The notes under the pieces were generated by a model. It searched no databases. It had not been told where the DNA came from and saw only the letters and a list, made by a program, of their open reading frames with translations. Shown here piece by piece: positions 45,701 through 53,718 of a stretch of 64,000 nt of DNA (position 1 is its first letter; every line of letters begins with the position of its first letter). Position numbers and translations under genes: made by a program. Source of the DNA: Bacteroidales bacterium UBA5226 (GTDB lineage: Bacteria > Bacteroidota > Bacteroidia > Bacteroidales > UBA932); contig DHUU01000001.1 in the NCBI GenBank assembly GCA_002409325.1, positions 47,250 through 111,249 on the forward strand, read 5' to 3'.

Positions 45701-46041
45701 TCCGCAGCAATCATGCATCAAAAACAGGAGAAGTCATGGTTGCTCCCTCCCCGTATACAGCCTTTTATAAAGGTGAAGACTTGGGAGAGACGGCCTATTC
45801 TTTCCGTACCGGCCTGAACCTAACCGTGTATCCCGTCGAATCTCCCGACGCACTGGAACCTGCAGGCCCTGAAGCCTATACCATATTCCGTTACAGGGAT
45901 AACCGGCTGAGTGCAGGGGTTGCCTACCGGGGAAATTACCGTGTTGTTACCCTGGGATTCCCCCTGGAAACACTTGAGACAGAAGAGCAGCAGGCCCGGC
46001 TGGTAAAAGAGTGCCTTGATTTTTTCAAAACTGACAAATAG
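42751..46041 (+). CDS. Secreted N-acetylmuramoyl-L-alanine amidase-like protein with golvesin-like insert and FN3 domain
   Basis: A 1096-residue exported protein (signal peptide ending TNAQ). Pieces of an Amidase_3 fold are spread along it: ALWHSHGLYYD near residue 230, LAFHTDAG near 550, and LLELLSHQNFADM near 640, which resemble the zinc-site, HANA-like and C-terminal Glu elements. Between the first two, residues about 370-450 form a golvesin C-terminal-like beta domain (GQYAVYVSYASL, GGGTWIYLGTFTF). A fibronectin-III-like domain follows near 700-770. The C-terminal 300 residues are of unknown fold. Similar proteins in Bacteroidota are annotated as xanthan lyase or golvesin-domain proteins. 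Wall hydrolysis is an inference. Confidence 0.7.
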   Translation: MRKRIILTAAIVLSFVVGTNAQTIAFPPLFDSTTAAQLTDSLRTILSDGVMRISGIRIRNIELDDRHQLITLDFGAGMAEYPIRKDNAEQVFQAIRHFMPSRYNHYNLTIRTDNKELEELIPAYYDPTRKSYDKKALENNMKEYQSAFEIDRKAPARILPKKGTPREIALQKKLENRQASINLAKLEAQSRMKKNTRKRDRHQWPDLGPTPLVWRENRPFEITNGLQNRHIALWHSHGLYYDQKLARWEWQRPRLFQTVEDLYTMSYVLPFLTPMLENAGAVVLLPRERDTQVHEVIVDNDNPESGYSEQAGTYMWRTDEEDNHGFAHKKEVYTHFENPFRMGTYRRIVTHNPELNKKVVMHPSSAEWVPNIPQSGQYAVYVSYASLPVSARDARYTVHHKGGREVFRVNQQMGGGTWIYLGTFTFDKGRNLSGRVTLTNQSGEVNAIITADAVKFGGGMGNIGRFIQDTAILATYGNIEIPPQVSNYPRFTEGARYWLQWAGFADSVYTYYEGEHDYIDDYSSRGRWVNTLAGGSEKHPDNPGLNIPVDLSLAFHTDAGVTRNDSIIGTLAIYTRDSDGTELLPTGHSRLTSRDYTDLVQTQIVNDLRALWNPDWTRRGIWNRSYSESRSAQVPAMLLELLSHQNFADMRYGLDPLFRFTVSRAIYKGMLRYLSSTLGFEYIVQPLPVQSIAVGFSENGQALLTWKPTYDGLEPTALPQGYVVYTRTGDESLPFDGGVFYPGNVAEIPIREGTHYSFRVTAINRGGESFPSETVSLYKVPAGEEKGTVLIVNGFTRVSAPDSFASEDTLFAGFVDQSDYGVPYLRDISYIGSQYEFRRKNGWADDDAPGFGASNADWETKVIPGNTFDYPLIHGKSFAREGYSYVSSDLQAFIDVDSGIDPRDFFAVDLILGKQKQVRRGGTAYGMPEFKAFPEALQIRLTQYASQGGNMIISGAYVASDLWEPSGIDTLARHFARETLNIRFRSNHASKTGEVMVAPSPYTAFYKGEDLGETAYSFRTGLNLTVYPVESPDALEPAGPEAYTIFRYRDNRLSAGVAYRGNYRVVTLGFPLETLETEEQQARLVKECLDFFKTDK

Positions 46042-46109
46042 TCATTATTCCTGTCATTGGAACGGTTTTTGACTCATAGCCCGTCATAATCTTCAACAAC
46101 AGGACAATT

Positions 46110-47957
46110 ATGAAAAATAAAGGAACGATTGGGGTTACATCCCAGGACATTTTTCCGGTTATTAAAAAATTTCTCTATTCAGATCACGAGATCTTTCTCA
46201 GGGAACTGATTTCCAACGCCGTGGATGCCACTCAGAAATTAAAGGCACTGGCAGCAAAAGGCGATTTCAAAGGCGAGACAGGAGACCTGACCATCAGGGT
46301 AAGTTCCGATACGGGCAAACAGACCATCACTGTGTCGGACCGGGGTATCGGCATGACAGAAGAGGAAGTGGATAAATACATCAATCAGATTGCCTTTTCC
46401 AGTGCAGGTGAATTCCTGGAAAAGTACAAGGATCAGGAAAACAACATCATAGGACATTTTGGGTTGGGTTTTTATTCCAGCTTTATGGTAGCCAAAAAGG
46501 TGGAGATCATTACAAAAAGCTGGCAGGAAGGAGCACAGGCCGTCAGGTGGGTATGTAAGGGAACGCCCGAATACACCATGGAACCAACCGAAAAAGAGGA
46601 CCGGGGAACGGATATCATCTTGCACCTGTATGCCGAGCACCAGTCTTATGCACAGGAAAGCATGATCAACCAACTGCTGCACAAATACTGCAGTTTTCTG
46701 CCGGTAGAGATTGCATTCGGGAAAGAAAAGGAGTGGAAAGACGGCAAAGAAGTGGTTCTGGACAAGGACCGGATCATTAACGATGTCACCCCACTGTGGA
46801 CTAAAAAACCGACAGACCTTAAAGATGAGGATTACAGGGCTTTTTACCAAAAGCTTTATCCAATGGCCGAAGAGCCCCTGTTCTGGATCCACCTGAACGT
46901 GGATTACCCCTTCAAACTGACCGGGGTGTTGTATTTTCCCAAGATCAAGGACAGGCTGGAAGTAACACGCAACAAGATCCAGCTTTACTGCAATCAGGTT
47001 TTCGTTACCGATAATGTGGAAAGCATAGTTCCTGATTTTCTCACCTTGCTTCACGGGGTGATTGATTCACCCGACATACCGCTCAATGTATCCAGAAGTT
47101 ATCTGCAGAGCGATTCCAACGTGAAGAAAATATCTGCCCACATCACACGCAAGGTGGCAGACCGTCTTGAAGAGATCTTCAAAAACGATCGTCCCGCACT
47201 GGAAGAAAAATGGGACAACCTCAAACTCTTTATTGAGTACGGGATGCTTACCGAAGAGAAATTCTACGAGCGGGCAGTCAAATTTGCCCTATTCAAAAAC
47301 ACAGATGGCAAATACCTGAGTTTTGAGGAATATGAAACCCTTATCCAGGTCAATCAAAAAGACAAAGACGACAAACTGGTATACCTTTACGCCACAAACA
47401 TAGAAGAGCAGTATGCCTACATAGGGGCGGCAAAAGACAAGGGATACGATGTGTTACTGCTGGACTCCCCTTTGTGTGCCCATTATGTCAACCTGCTGGA
47501 GTCTAAAATGAAAAACGTCAGGTTTGTACGTATCGACTCCGACACTCCGGAAAAGCTCATACCAAAAGAAGAAATTACCAAACCCGATATCAGTGAAGAC
47601 GAGGAAAAGGAACTGCGCGAACTTTTCATGGAAGTTCTGCCCAAAGAGGCTACTTTCACAGTGGCTTTTGAGAACATGGGTGCACAACAGCTTCCTGTGG
47701 TCATAACAAGGGGTGAATGGATGCGCCGTTACCGGGAAATGTCGGCATTGGGAGGCGGAATGAACTTTATGGGAACCATGCCCGAGTCCTTCAACCTGGT
47801 GGTGAATTTTGAACACCCCCTGGTTCAGAAAATCCGGGAAACCAAAGACAGGAACCTGGTCAGCCAGATTTGCGACCTGGCGCTGCTGGCCAACAACCTG
47901 CTCAAGGGAGAGGCCCTCAGTACCTTTATAAAAAGAAGTGTTGACATCATCAAATGA
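46110..47957 (+). CDS. htpG: Molecular chaperone HtpG (Hsp90)
   Basis: A 615-residue Hsp90 protein. The N-terminal GHKL ATPase shows FLRELISNAVDA, DRGIGMT and IIGHFGLGFYSSFMVA. The middle domain holds GVLYFPKIKDRLEVTRNKIQLY and NVSRSYLQSD. The C-terminal dimerisation domain ends near the stop. The length is at the short end for the family but all three domains are present. It is a single-gene unit; the 3' end folds into a hairpin shared with the AOR gene. Confidence 0.97.
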   Translation: MKNKGTIGVTSQDIFPVIKKFLYSDHEIFLRELISNAVDATQKLKALAAKGDFKGETGDLTIRVSSDTGKQTITVSDRGIGMTEEEVDKYINQIAFSSAGEFLEKYKDQENNIIGHFGLGFYSSFMVAKKVEIITKSWQEGAQAVRWVCKGTPEYTMEPTEKEDRGTDIILHLYAEHQSYAQESMINQLLHKYCSFLPVEIAFGKEKEWKDGKEVVLDKDRIINDVTPLWTKKPTDLKDEDYRAFYQKLYPMAEEPLFWIHLNVDYPFKLTGVLYFPKIKDRLEVTRNKIQLYCNQVFVTDNVESIVPDFLTLLHGVIDSPDIPLNVSRSYLQSDSNVKKISAHITRKVADRLEEIFKNDRPALEEKWDNLKLFIEYGMLTEEKFYERAVKFALFKNTDGKYLSFEEYETLIQVNQKDKDDKLVYLYATNIEEQYAYIGAAKDKGYDVLLLDSPLCAHYVNLLESKMKNVRFVRIDSDTPEKLIPKEEITKPDISEDEEKELRELFMEVLPKEATFTVAFENMGAQQLPVVITRGEWMRRYREMSALGGGMNFMGTMPESFNLVVNFEHPLVQKIRETKDRNLVSQICDLALLANNLLKGEALSTFIKRSVDIIK

Positions 47958-47967
47958 TGGTGTCAAC
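47940..47967. terminator. Hairpin between convergent htpG and AOR genes
   Basis: Arms GTTGACATCATCA (47940-47952) and TGATGGTGTCAAC (47955-47967) pair over 13 positions with one wobble/mismatch and a two-base loop. The right arm starts at the htpG stop codon. There is a short T-containing tail but no long U-run, so it could stop transcription in both directions or protect 3' ends. Confidence 0.55.
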
Positions 47968-47990
47968 ACCTTATTCCATAAGTTACAGCA

Positions 47991-50141
47991 TTATTGCAGC
48001 GGAGTAACTACTTCCAGCAATTCAGGCAGGTCCATTCCAATTTCTTTCAGAAATTCCACCCTGGGAACCCCGTTTTTGTTCCAGCCCCGGCGTTTGTAAA
48101 CAGCATCGAGGAGTTTCTCATAACGGTTTTCCCTGTACTTGCGCAACGCGCTGCGTCTTTCATCCAGCGTCATGCCGGAGGGGTCAATCCCCGCTTCTTC
48201 CACCAGCTGCCTGTCATACCTTTCCTGTCTTGACAGGTACTCTTCCTCCGTAACAGGGCCACAGGCACGGTAAGGCTGTGCATCGTCCCTACGCAGTCCG
48301 TATCCCATACGTATGTTGAATACCCTCTGGAAATTGTACACCCTTTCAGACATATTGATTAATGAGTTTTTGTCTATTTGTCTGCCGGTTACAGCGTTGA
48401 AAACAGTCACGTAATTGTCCACGTGTTCTGGGACCTTCGCAGGCTCTGCGGTTTGGGCATTGTTGGCCGGTTCAATGTCGTTCCAGCACAGTTTGCAGAA
48501 ACCGGCCAGCCCGAACCATGTCCTGAACATGGGAAAGTAATGGAGTGCTTCTGCCTTGTCTTCAAAGGTGGGAATCTGGTTGTTGACCATGTCCATAAAA
48601 ATCAGCCAGGCTTCGTCGTGCTGGGGTCCTTTGTTGGTCATGGCATAGCCTCCCTGCTGGGCAAGCGATTCCTTGGAAATGTACATGGAATACTCCATAC
48701 CCTTGTTTTCCATGGCAATATCTTTAAGAAACAACGGGTCACCCCAGCCTTTCTGAATGAACATTTCCTTCATTTTTCTTACTCCAAGGCCGGCAACCAG
48801 GCCGAAGCCCTCCCCGCGGGCCAGCTGGTGCATGCATTCCAGGGCATCCGGTGCATTTCCCCAGGTAAAATCCAGCCCGCCAGTCTTTTCTTTGTTCAGG
48901 ATGCCAGCCTGCCAGCATTCCATGATGAATGCCATAATATTGCCCCAGGATATGGTGCAGATACCGTATGTATCGCAATAGAAATTCTGTTCTATTACAT
49001 AGAGCGGATCAAAAATCGCCAGGTTGGAACCCAGTGCGGCTGCCGTTTCGTATTCAGGACCATCCACCAGAACTTTGCTTCCTTTGTAAGGGCCTGTTCT
49101 CAGCTCAAAATTATCTACACCCTTGGCACACATCATGGTACATCCCAGCCAGCATCCATCGGGAACCCCCTGGGTAAAGTATTTCTTCCAGACTTCCATA
49201 TCAATTTTATGGCAATCTTTGTGATCCCCGAATTTAAAATTCATTACCGGAAGCAGGTCGTACTTTTCCATGACCCCCATCAGGTGGGCTGTTCCCAGTT
49301 TTCTCATCTGGCACTGCTGGTCGTCCAGTTCGTTCATCTCCCGGGCAAAACGCCTGCCGCGCTCCATGATGGCCGGCAAATCGGCCACGTTGTTCAGTGT
49401 TCCTGATACTTTGGGTATTTTGGCCACAATGGCGCGCACGTTTTTATGACGCATTAAAGTGCCCAATCCTCCCCTGCCCGCCTGTTTTAACCTGATCTTT
49501 TTGCGTTTCACATCATAAAAAGAAAAGTTGAGCATTCCAATAAGGGAATGGTCGGCAGCCTGTCCGGTTGATATGACGGAGACATTCAATTTGTCCGCTT
49601 CACTGTCGGCAAACATTTCATGAAGTTCCTCTGCCAGCAAGTGGGAATCCAGGTGCATTCCCGCCGGGGGAACAAAAAATTCTATCTCGTGATTTACACC
49701 GTTAATGAAAAGGATAACCTCGCGCGGCGCAATGCCCTGCACCTCCAGGGCATCAAACCCGGCAAATTTCAAATGCGGCCCAAAATGCCCTCCCACGTTG
49801 GAATCCACCACACCTTCCGTCAGCGGGGAAAGGCCTACGCAGATACTCTTTCCCGTTCCTGAATATTGGGTAATGCCGCATACCGGACCCCCCGATATCA
49901 CAATCTCGTTCCGGGGATCAGTCCATTTTGTCTGTGGTGTAACCGCATCCCACAACAAGCGCAGGCCATAGCCCTTACCTCCCACGAACTTTTCTTTAAC
50001 CTCCGGTGGAATGGGGCGGACTTCTGCCCTGAATGCACTCATATCTACATACAGACTCTGATCCGAGTACCCCTTGTCAAGAGGCTTCCACGCATAGGGA
50101 ATTCTGGCCAACACTTCACGGTTAGTAATCATTGCATTCAT
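47991..50141 (-). CDS. Aldehyde:ferredoxin oxidoreductase family tungsten enzyme
   Basis: About 716 residues. The ATG at 50141 (MNAMITNREVL) is chosen; the frame is open for 61 further codons but crosses the divergent promoter. N-terminal GGKGYGLRLLWD, DAGRGG-like AGRGGLGTLM and DGPEYETAAALGSN are family motifs. The [4Fe-4S] cysteines are Cys330, Cys334 and Cys338 in GCWLGCTMMC (CX3CX3C) and probably Cys549 or Cys552 near the C terminus. DTYGIC at 390-395 fits the second pterin motif. It should oxidise an aldehyde, reducing ferredoxin, with a W-bispterin cofactor. The extra length and CX3C spacing set it apart from the classic 600-residue AOR. The substrate is unknown; amino acid-derived aldehydes would fit the lifestyle. 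Confidence 0.9.
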   Translation of the reverse strand: MNAMITNREVLARIPYAWKPLDKGYSDQSLYVDMSAFRAEVRPIPPEVKEKFVGGKGYGLRLLWDAVTPQTKWTDPRNEIVISGGPVCGITQYSGTGKSICVGLSPLTEGVVDSNVGGHFGPHLKFAGFDALEVQGIAPREVILFINGVNHEIEFFVPPAGMHLDSHLLAEELHEMFADSEADKLNVSVISTGQAADHSLIGMLNFSFYDVKRKKIRLKQAGRGGLGTLMRHKNVRAIVAKIPKVSGTLNNVADLPAIMERGRRFAREMNELDDQQCQMRKLGTAHLMGVMEKYDLLPVMNFKFGDHKDCHKIDMEVWKKYFTQGVPDGCWLGCTMMCAKGVDNFELRTGPYKGSKVLVDGPEYETAAALGSNLAIFDPLYVIEQNFYCDTYGICTISWGNIMAFIMECWQAGILNKEKTGGLDFTWGNAPDALECMHQLARGEGFGLVAGLGVRKMKEMFIQKGWGDPLFLKDIAMENKGMEYSMYISKESLAQQGGYAMTNKGPQHDEAWLIFMDMVNNQIPTFEDKAEALHYFPMFRTWFGLAGFCKLCWNDIEPANNAQTAEPAKVPEHVDNYVTVFNAVTGRQIDKNSLINMSERVYNFQRVFNIRMGYGLRRDDAQPYRACGPVTEEEYLSRQERYDRQLVEEAGIDPSGMTLDERRSALRKYRENRYEKLLDAVYKRRGWNKNGVPRVEFLKEIGMDLPELLEVVTPLQ

Positions 50142-50157
50142 AAAAGGTGATTTATTG

Positions 50158-50178
50158 TATATTTGTGATGCAAAAATA
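50158..50178. promoter_or_regulatory. Face-to-face -7 elements of the AOR and thiF-like genes
   Basis: On the plus strand, TATATTTG at 50158-50165 would serve the thiF-like gene; on the minus strand, TATTTTTG at 50178-50171 would serve the AOR gene. The two promoters overlap in space, so the polymerases would compete or share one regulator. The plus element also rules out the TTG at 50155 as the translation start. Confidence 0.5.
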
Positions 50179-50184
50179 GAGAAA

Positions 50185-50772
50185 TTGACGGTAATTGAAA
50201 ACATAACTGCCCTATTGGCTGAAAAATGCGTAGGCATAGCAGGAGCCGGAGGCCTGGGATCCAATGTGGCTGGCGCCCTTGTGCGAAGCGGTGTGGGACA
50301 CCTGGTGGTTGCAGATTTTGACACCGTGGCCCCGGAAAACCTGAACCGGCAATTTTATTTTGCAGACCAGGTAGGAAGTCCCAAAGTTTACGCTTTGCAG
50401 GAAAATCTGCAGCGCATAAACGCCCGGACAAAGTTCACCCTGTTTTACGGACGTGTAACCACAGGGAATGCCCGGCAACTCTTTTCCGCCTGCCATGTGG
50501 TGGTGGAAGCCTTTGATCTGGCAGGGGAAAAAGAATGGTTTGCTCTCTGGATGATGCAAAACCTTCCCCACATACCATTAATTATGGGTTCCGGCATTGC
50601 CGGGTGGGGACAGGCAGATACCCCGCGGGTGCAACGTTCTGGAAATCTGTATGTCTGCGGCCACCAGCAGGCAACCCCTGATAAAGACATGCCTTTGATG
50701 GCCCCGCGCGTTGTCCTGGTTGCCATGATGCAGGCAGACCTTGTACTTGAAATATTATTGAAAAACATGTAG
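50185..50772 (+). CDS. ThiF/MoeB-type E1-like adenylyltransferase
   Basis: About 195 residues. GIAGAGGLGSNVAGALVRSGVGHL is the nucleotide-binding loop of ThiF/MoeB enzymes, and DFDTVAPENLNRQFYF holds the Asp and Arg used in adenylation. A single Cys near the C terminus (LYVCGHQQATPD) is present, but the CxxC zinc pairs of MoeB are not seen. No ATG lies in frame before the loop. The TTG at 50185 is the most likely start because the one at 50155 sits in the -7 box; an ATT at 50194 cannot be excluded. It activates the C-terminal Gly-Gly of the ThiS-like protein encoded 12 bases downstream, in thiamine or pterin-sulfur chemistry. Confidence 0.8.
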   Translation: MTVIENITALLAEKCVGIAGAGGLGSNVAGALVRSGVGHLVVADFDTVAPENLNRQFYFADQVGSPKVYALQENLQRINARTKFTLFYGRVTTGNARQLFSACHVVVEAFDLAGEKEWFALWMMQNLPHIPLIMGSGIAGWGQADTPRVQRSGNLYVCGHQQATPDKDMPLMAPRVVLVAMMQADLVLEILLKNM

Positions 50773-50784
50773 ATAACCGTCCTT

Positions 50785-50988
50785 ATGACCATCACATTAA
50801 ACAACAGAAAGGTAAAGTTCAGAAACGGTCCCATGACCATTGCAGCGATTATGGAGGAAAAATCTTATCATTTTAAAATGCTGATTGTCAAACTGAACGG
50901 AAGTATTATTGCTAAAGAGGCATTTTCCTCTACCCCGGTGAAGGAAGGTGACCGCCTGGATATCATCCACCTGATCAGCGGGGGCTGA
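50785..50988 (+). CDS. ThiS/MoaD-like sulfur carrier protein
   Basis: A 67-residue beta-grasp protein ending in HLISGG, the di-glycine tail that is adenylated and thiocarboxylated. VKLNGSIIAKEAFSSTPVKEGDRLDII is the ThiS/MoaD core and looks closer to ThiS than MoaD. It is paired with the ThiF-like gene upstream. No thiG, thiH or thiE is nearby, whereas an AOR gene and moaA/moaC/moeA genes are, so a role in molybdopterin sulfur transfer is plausible. The stop codon lies in the loop of a terminator hairpin. Confidence 0.88.
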   Translation: MTITLNNRKVKFRNGPMTIAAIMEEKSYHFKMLIVKLNGSIIAKEAFSSTPVKEGDRLDIIHLISGG

Positions 50989-51008
50989 ACCGTCCGCCCC
51001 CTTTCTTT
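50980..51008 (+). terminator. Intrinsic terminator after the thiF-thiS pair
   Basis: GGGGGC at 50980-50985 pairs with GCCCCC at 50996-51001 over a ten-base loop, followed by TTTCTTT. The left arm codes the final glycines of the ThiS-like protein and the stop lies in the loop. It separates this pair from the lipoprotein-wtpA unit. Confidence 0.65.
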
Positions 51009-51066
51009 AACCATTGTACATGAATAATCCCTTAATGCATTTTAATATAATCACCCTGTCCTGACC

Positions 51067-52149
51067 ATGAAAACAACTTCTTTTTTCCGTCTCCCGGTTC
51101 TTATACTCATAGCAATGGCATTACTATCTCCTTCATGCATTATGCTAGACCTGGACGCTGTAAGCGGATCTACTCTGGTATGGGACTCGGGCTCCAACAA
51201 TTACTTTAACCGGGAAGCCTATACCACCCTGCAGGGTCCCAAAAGGCTGCTCATAGATGGCGAGGTGGAACAAACCACAGAGATCAAACTCTCCCGTTTC
51301 CCTTTACGGACTGTAACCATCAAAGAGGCAGTCTGGTGCGAAGAGGGTGATTCCATAGCCTTTCTGGGCACCTACCGCTACGACGGTTATGCACTATGCG
51401 ACATTCTCAGTTCGCTCAAGGTGGATAAGGCAAGCAAGGAAGACCTCTGGCCGCCTATTGACTTGTATATTGAGGTGCGTAACGAGGCGGGCGATCTGGC
51501 CGTTTTTTCCTGGGGCGAGATCTTTTACTCGGCCAACATGTACGGTATTGTAATTGCTAAAAGGGTAACCCGCGTCATCCCGGGGAAGACGGGCGAGCTG
51601 TGGGAGCTGCCCTCAGAAACCAAACTGGTATCGGAAAGTGATCTGGTCTCTGTCAGAAATATTAAAAATCCGACACACATAACCATCCGTTCCCTGAGAG
51701 GGCATTACGTGGTTAACCGGGACTCTGTGGTCCTTGAAAAAGACCCGGGACGCGTAGCCATCCAGACTTCCCTTCAGGACACCCTGGCCCTGATCACCCA
51801 ACCGGATAGTGATCTGCCTGTTATTTCTTATCCTGTGCTGTTTTACGGCAACAGTACCGGCTACAAGGGAGTCCGCGAGTTTTCAGGACAAATGCTCAGC
51901 CGGATAATTCACCCCTGGTTCCCATCGGACGATTACAAAATGATTCAAACGGGCATGCTGAGCATTGCGGGAGTGGACGGATTCCGGGCCGCTTTTTCGC
52001 TGGCCGAGGTGGTCAACCGGAACGACCACCGGGAAATCCTACTGGGGCAAAGGGGAAAATCCTTTTCCATTTTTACAGCCTGCGATGCTTTCGCAGACAG
52101 GTGCATTAAAGGACTGAGTGAAATCCGCCTTATAGATCCGGAGGAGTGA
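51067..52149 (+). CDS. Unknown lipoprotein co-transcribed with wtpA
   Basis: A 360-residue protein with signal FRLPVLILIAMALLSPSC and a lipobox at Cys24. Residues about 70-170 read as a beta-rich domain: FPLRTVTIKEAVWCEEGDS, then YDGYALCDILSSL, DLYIEVRNEAGDLAVFSWGEIFY. The order loosely resembles the oxidoreductase molybdopterin-binding (sulfite oxidase-like) fold (GVPLRDLL-type helix followed by a strand and loop), but no cofactor Cys is in the expected place. I do not recognise a family with confidence. It ends one base before the WtpA gene, so the two belong together. It may help metal capture or be a cofactor-free relative. Confidence 0.6.
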   Translation: MKTTSFFRLPVLILIAMALLSPSCIMLDLDAVSGSTLVWDSGSNNYFNREAYTTLQGPKRLLIDGEVEQTTEIKLSRFPLRTVTIKEAVWCEEGDSIAFLGTYRYDGYALCDILSSLKVDKASKEDLWPPIDLYIEVRNEAGDLAVFSWGEIFYSANMYGIVIAKRVTRVIPGKTGELWELPSETKLVSESDLVSVRNIKNPTHITIRSLRGHYVVNRDSVVLEKDPGRVAIQTSLQDTLALITQPDSDLPVISYPVLFYGNSTGYKGVREFSGQMLSRIIHPWFPSDDYKMIQTGMLSIAGVDGFRAAFSLAEVVNRNDHREILLGQRGKSFSIFTACDAFADRCIKGLSEIRLIDPEE

Positions 52150-52150
52150 T

Positions 52151-53053
52151 ATGAAAAAAAAGACCTTCCCCTGCGTTTCGCTGCTGACGTTACTACTGCT
52201 CCTTGCCTTTCTCAGTTGTACACAAAGATCTGATAGACAACTGGTTATTTTTCATGCGGGCAGCCTGGCCATGCCTATGAAAGCCCTGTCTGACAGTTTT
52301 ACAGCCATGCATCCCGGAACCGAATTTTTGATGGAAGCTGCCGGCAGTATTGATTGCGCACGTAAAATCACAGAATTGGGACGCTCCTGCGATATCATGG
52401 CTTCTGCAGATTACACGGTCATTGACCAGTTGCTGATTCCTGAGTATGCCTCAATAAACCAACCCTTTGCCGTAAACAGCATAGTCATAGCCTATACAGA
52501 CAAATCGCGCAAATCAGACATAATAACTTCTGAAAACTGGTACCAGATACTACTTTCACCCGATGTGTTTTACGGAAGATCAGATCCCCATGCCGATCCG
52601 TGCGGTTACCGCACAGTATTTACCTTGCAGCTGGCAGAAGATCACTACATTGGGGCTGACAATAAAAGTCCCTTCACATTGAGTGACTTTACAGAGAAAG
52701 ACCGCCGTTTCATCCGTCCCAAGGAAGTGGACCTGCTGGCTTTGCTGGGCAGCCAGGCCATCGATTATATGTTCATATACAAATCCGTTGCCCTGCAACA
52801 CGGCCTTCGTTTCATAGAATTGCCACCGGAAATCAACCTGGGGGACAGTACCCTGACAGATCGCTATGCCAGGGCACAGTATAAGATAAGGGGAAGCAGT
52901 CCCACAGACTCCGTCCTGGTAAGAGGTACTCCCATTACTTACAGCTTCACCATTCCTTACAATGCTGAAAACCCGGAGCTGGCTAAAAAATTTGCAGATT
53001 TTTTAACAGACCCTGACGGAGGCCAGAAGATCCTGCGCTCCATGGGGCAGTAA
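52151..53053 (+). CDS. wtpA: Tungstate/molybdate ABC transporter substrate-binding lipoprotein
   Basis: A 300-residue lipoprotein (LLLLLAFLSC lipobox). VIFHAGSLAMPMKALSDSF, AAGSIDCARKITELGRSCDIMASADYTVID, and the FYGRSDPHADPCGYRT segment match the WtpA family, which binds tungstate and molybdate with high affinity in the periplasm. DYMFIYKSVA near residue 215 is a further family segment. The permease and ATPase genes are encoded convergently 41 bases downstream on the other strand. The AOR and moa genes suggest tungstate as the meaningful ligand. Confidence 0.93.
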   Translation: MKKKTFPCVSLLTLLLLLAFLSCTQRSDRQLVIFHAGSLAMPMKALSDSFTAMHPGTEFLMEAAGSIDCARKITELGRSCDIMASADYTVIDQLLIPEYASINQPFAVNSIVIAYTDKSRKSDIITSENWYQILLSPDVFYGRSDPHADPCGYRTVFTLQLAEDHYIGADNKSPFTLSDFTEKDRRFIRPKEVDLLALLGSQAIDYMFIYKSVALQHGLRFIELPPEINLGDSTLTDRYARAQYKIRGSSPTDSVLVRGTPITYSFTIPYNAENPELAKKFADFLTDPDGGQKILRSMGQ

Positions 53054-53093
53054 GTGGTGTGCGGGCTCCCGATTGTTTGTGGTGGAAGCAACG

Positions 53094-53717
53094 TTATGTT
53101 ATGCTTCCAATGTTGATCTGGCGGTTGGCCAAAGAACTCACCTCGGTCTGATCATGTGTAACGTGCAGGATGGTAATGCCCGTCTGCGACACCTTTTTCA
53201 GAAGGAGGGCCGATTGCTCCCGGAGCGGTGCGTCCAAAGCGGACAAGGGCTCGTCAAGTAAAAGGACTTTGGGGTGAGCAGCCAGTGTACGGGCCAGGGC
53301 AACGCGCTGTTTCTCCCCTCCAGACAACGATCCGGGCATCCTGTCCATGAGTCGTTCAATATCCAGGTCCGAGGTAAGGCTGACCACCGCCGCTTTGATC
53401 TCATTTGTTTTCATCTTTCTGATCTCCAGCGGCCAGGCGATGTTTTTATAGACGCTCATGTGCGGAAAGAGCGCGTAATCCTGGAAGAGGATTCCCACCG
53501 GCCTGTGTTGCGGGGGTAAAAGGGTGCAGTCTGTGCCGTCAATGATGACAGCGCCTTTTTTTAATGGACGCAATCCTGCAATCAGTTCCAGTATGACTGT
53601 CTTGCCCGATCCAGACGGGCCAAGCAAGGCACAGTAATCGCCCTGTTTCAGTTCCAGAGAGAATCCCTTCAGGTGAAAACTGCCCGCTTTATATTCCAGA
53701 TCCCTGCATGACAACAT
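53094..53717 (-). CDS. wtpC: Tungstate/molybdate ABC transporter ATP-binding protein
   Basis: A 207-residue ABC ATPase. Walker A is GPSGSGKT, the Q-loop region is VGILFQDYALFPHM, the signature is LSGGEKQRVALARTLA, Walker B is VLLLDEPLSALD and the H-loop is HVTHDQ. It ends soon after the H-loop, lacking the C-terminal regulatory (MOP or TOBE) domain of many molybdate ATPases. It is the second gene after the permease, one base apart. It powers uptake through the permease for anion delivered by WtpA. Confidence 0.9.
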   Translation of the reverse strand: MLSCRDLEYKAGSFHLKGFSLELKQGDYCALLGPSGSGKTVILELIAGLRPLKKGAVIIDGTDCTLLPPQHRPVGILFQDYALFPHMSVYKNIAWPLEIRKMKTNEIKAAVVSLTSDLDIERLMDRMPGSLSGGEKQRVALARTLAAHPKVLLLDEPLSALDAPLREQSALLLKKVSQTGITILHVTHDQTEVSSLANRQINIGSIT

Positions 53718-53718
53718 A

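Noticed and set aside
50141..50324. N-terminal extension of the AOR gene upstream of 50141
   Set aside because: It would cross both divergent promoters and the start of the ThiF-like gene; its residues are Pro/Arg-rich and unlike the family.
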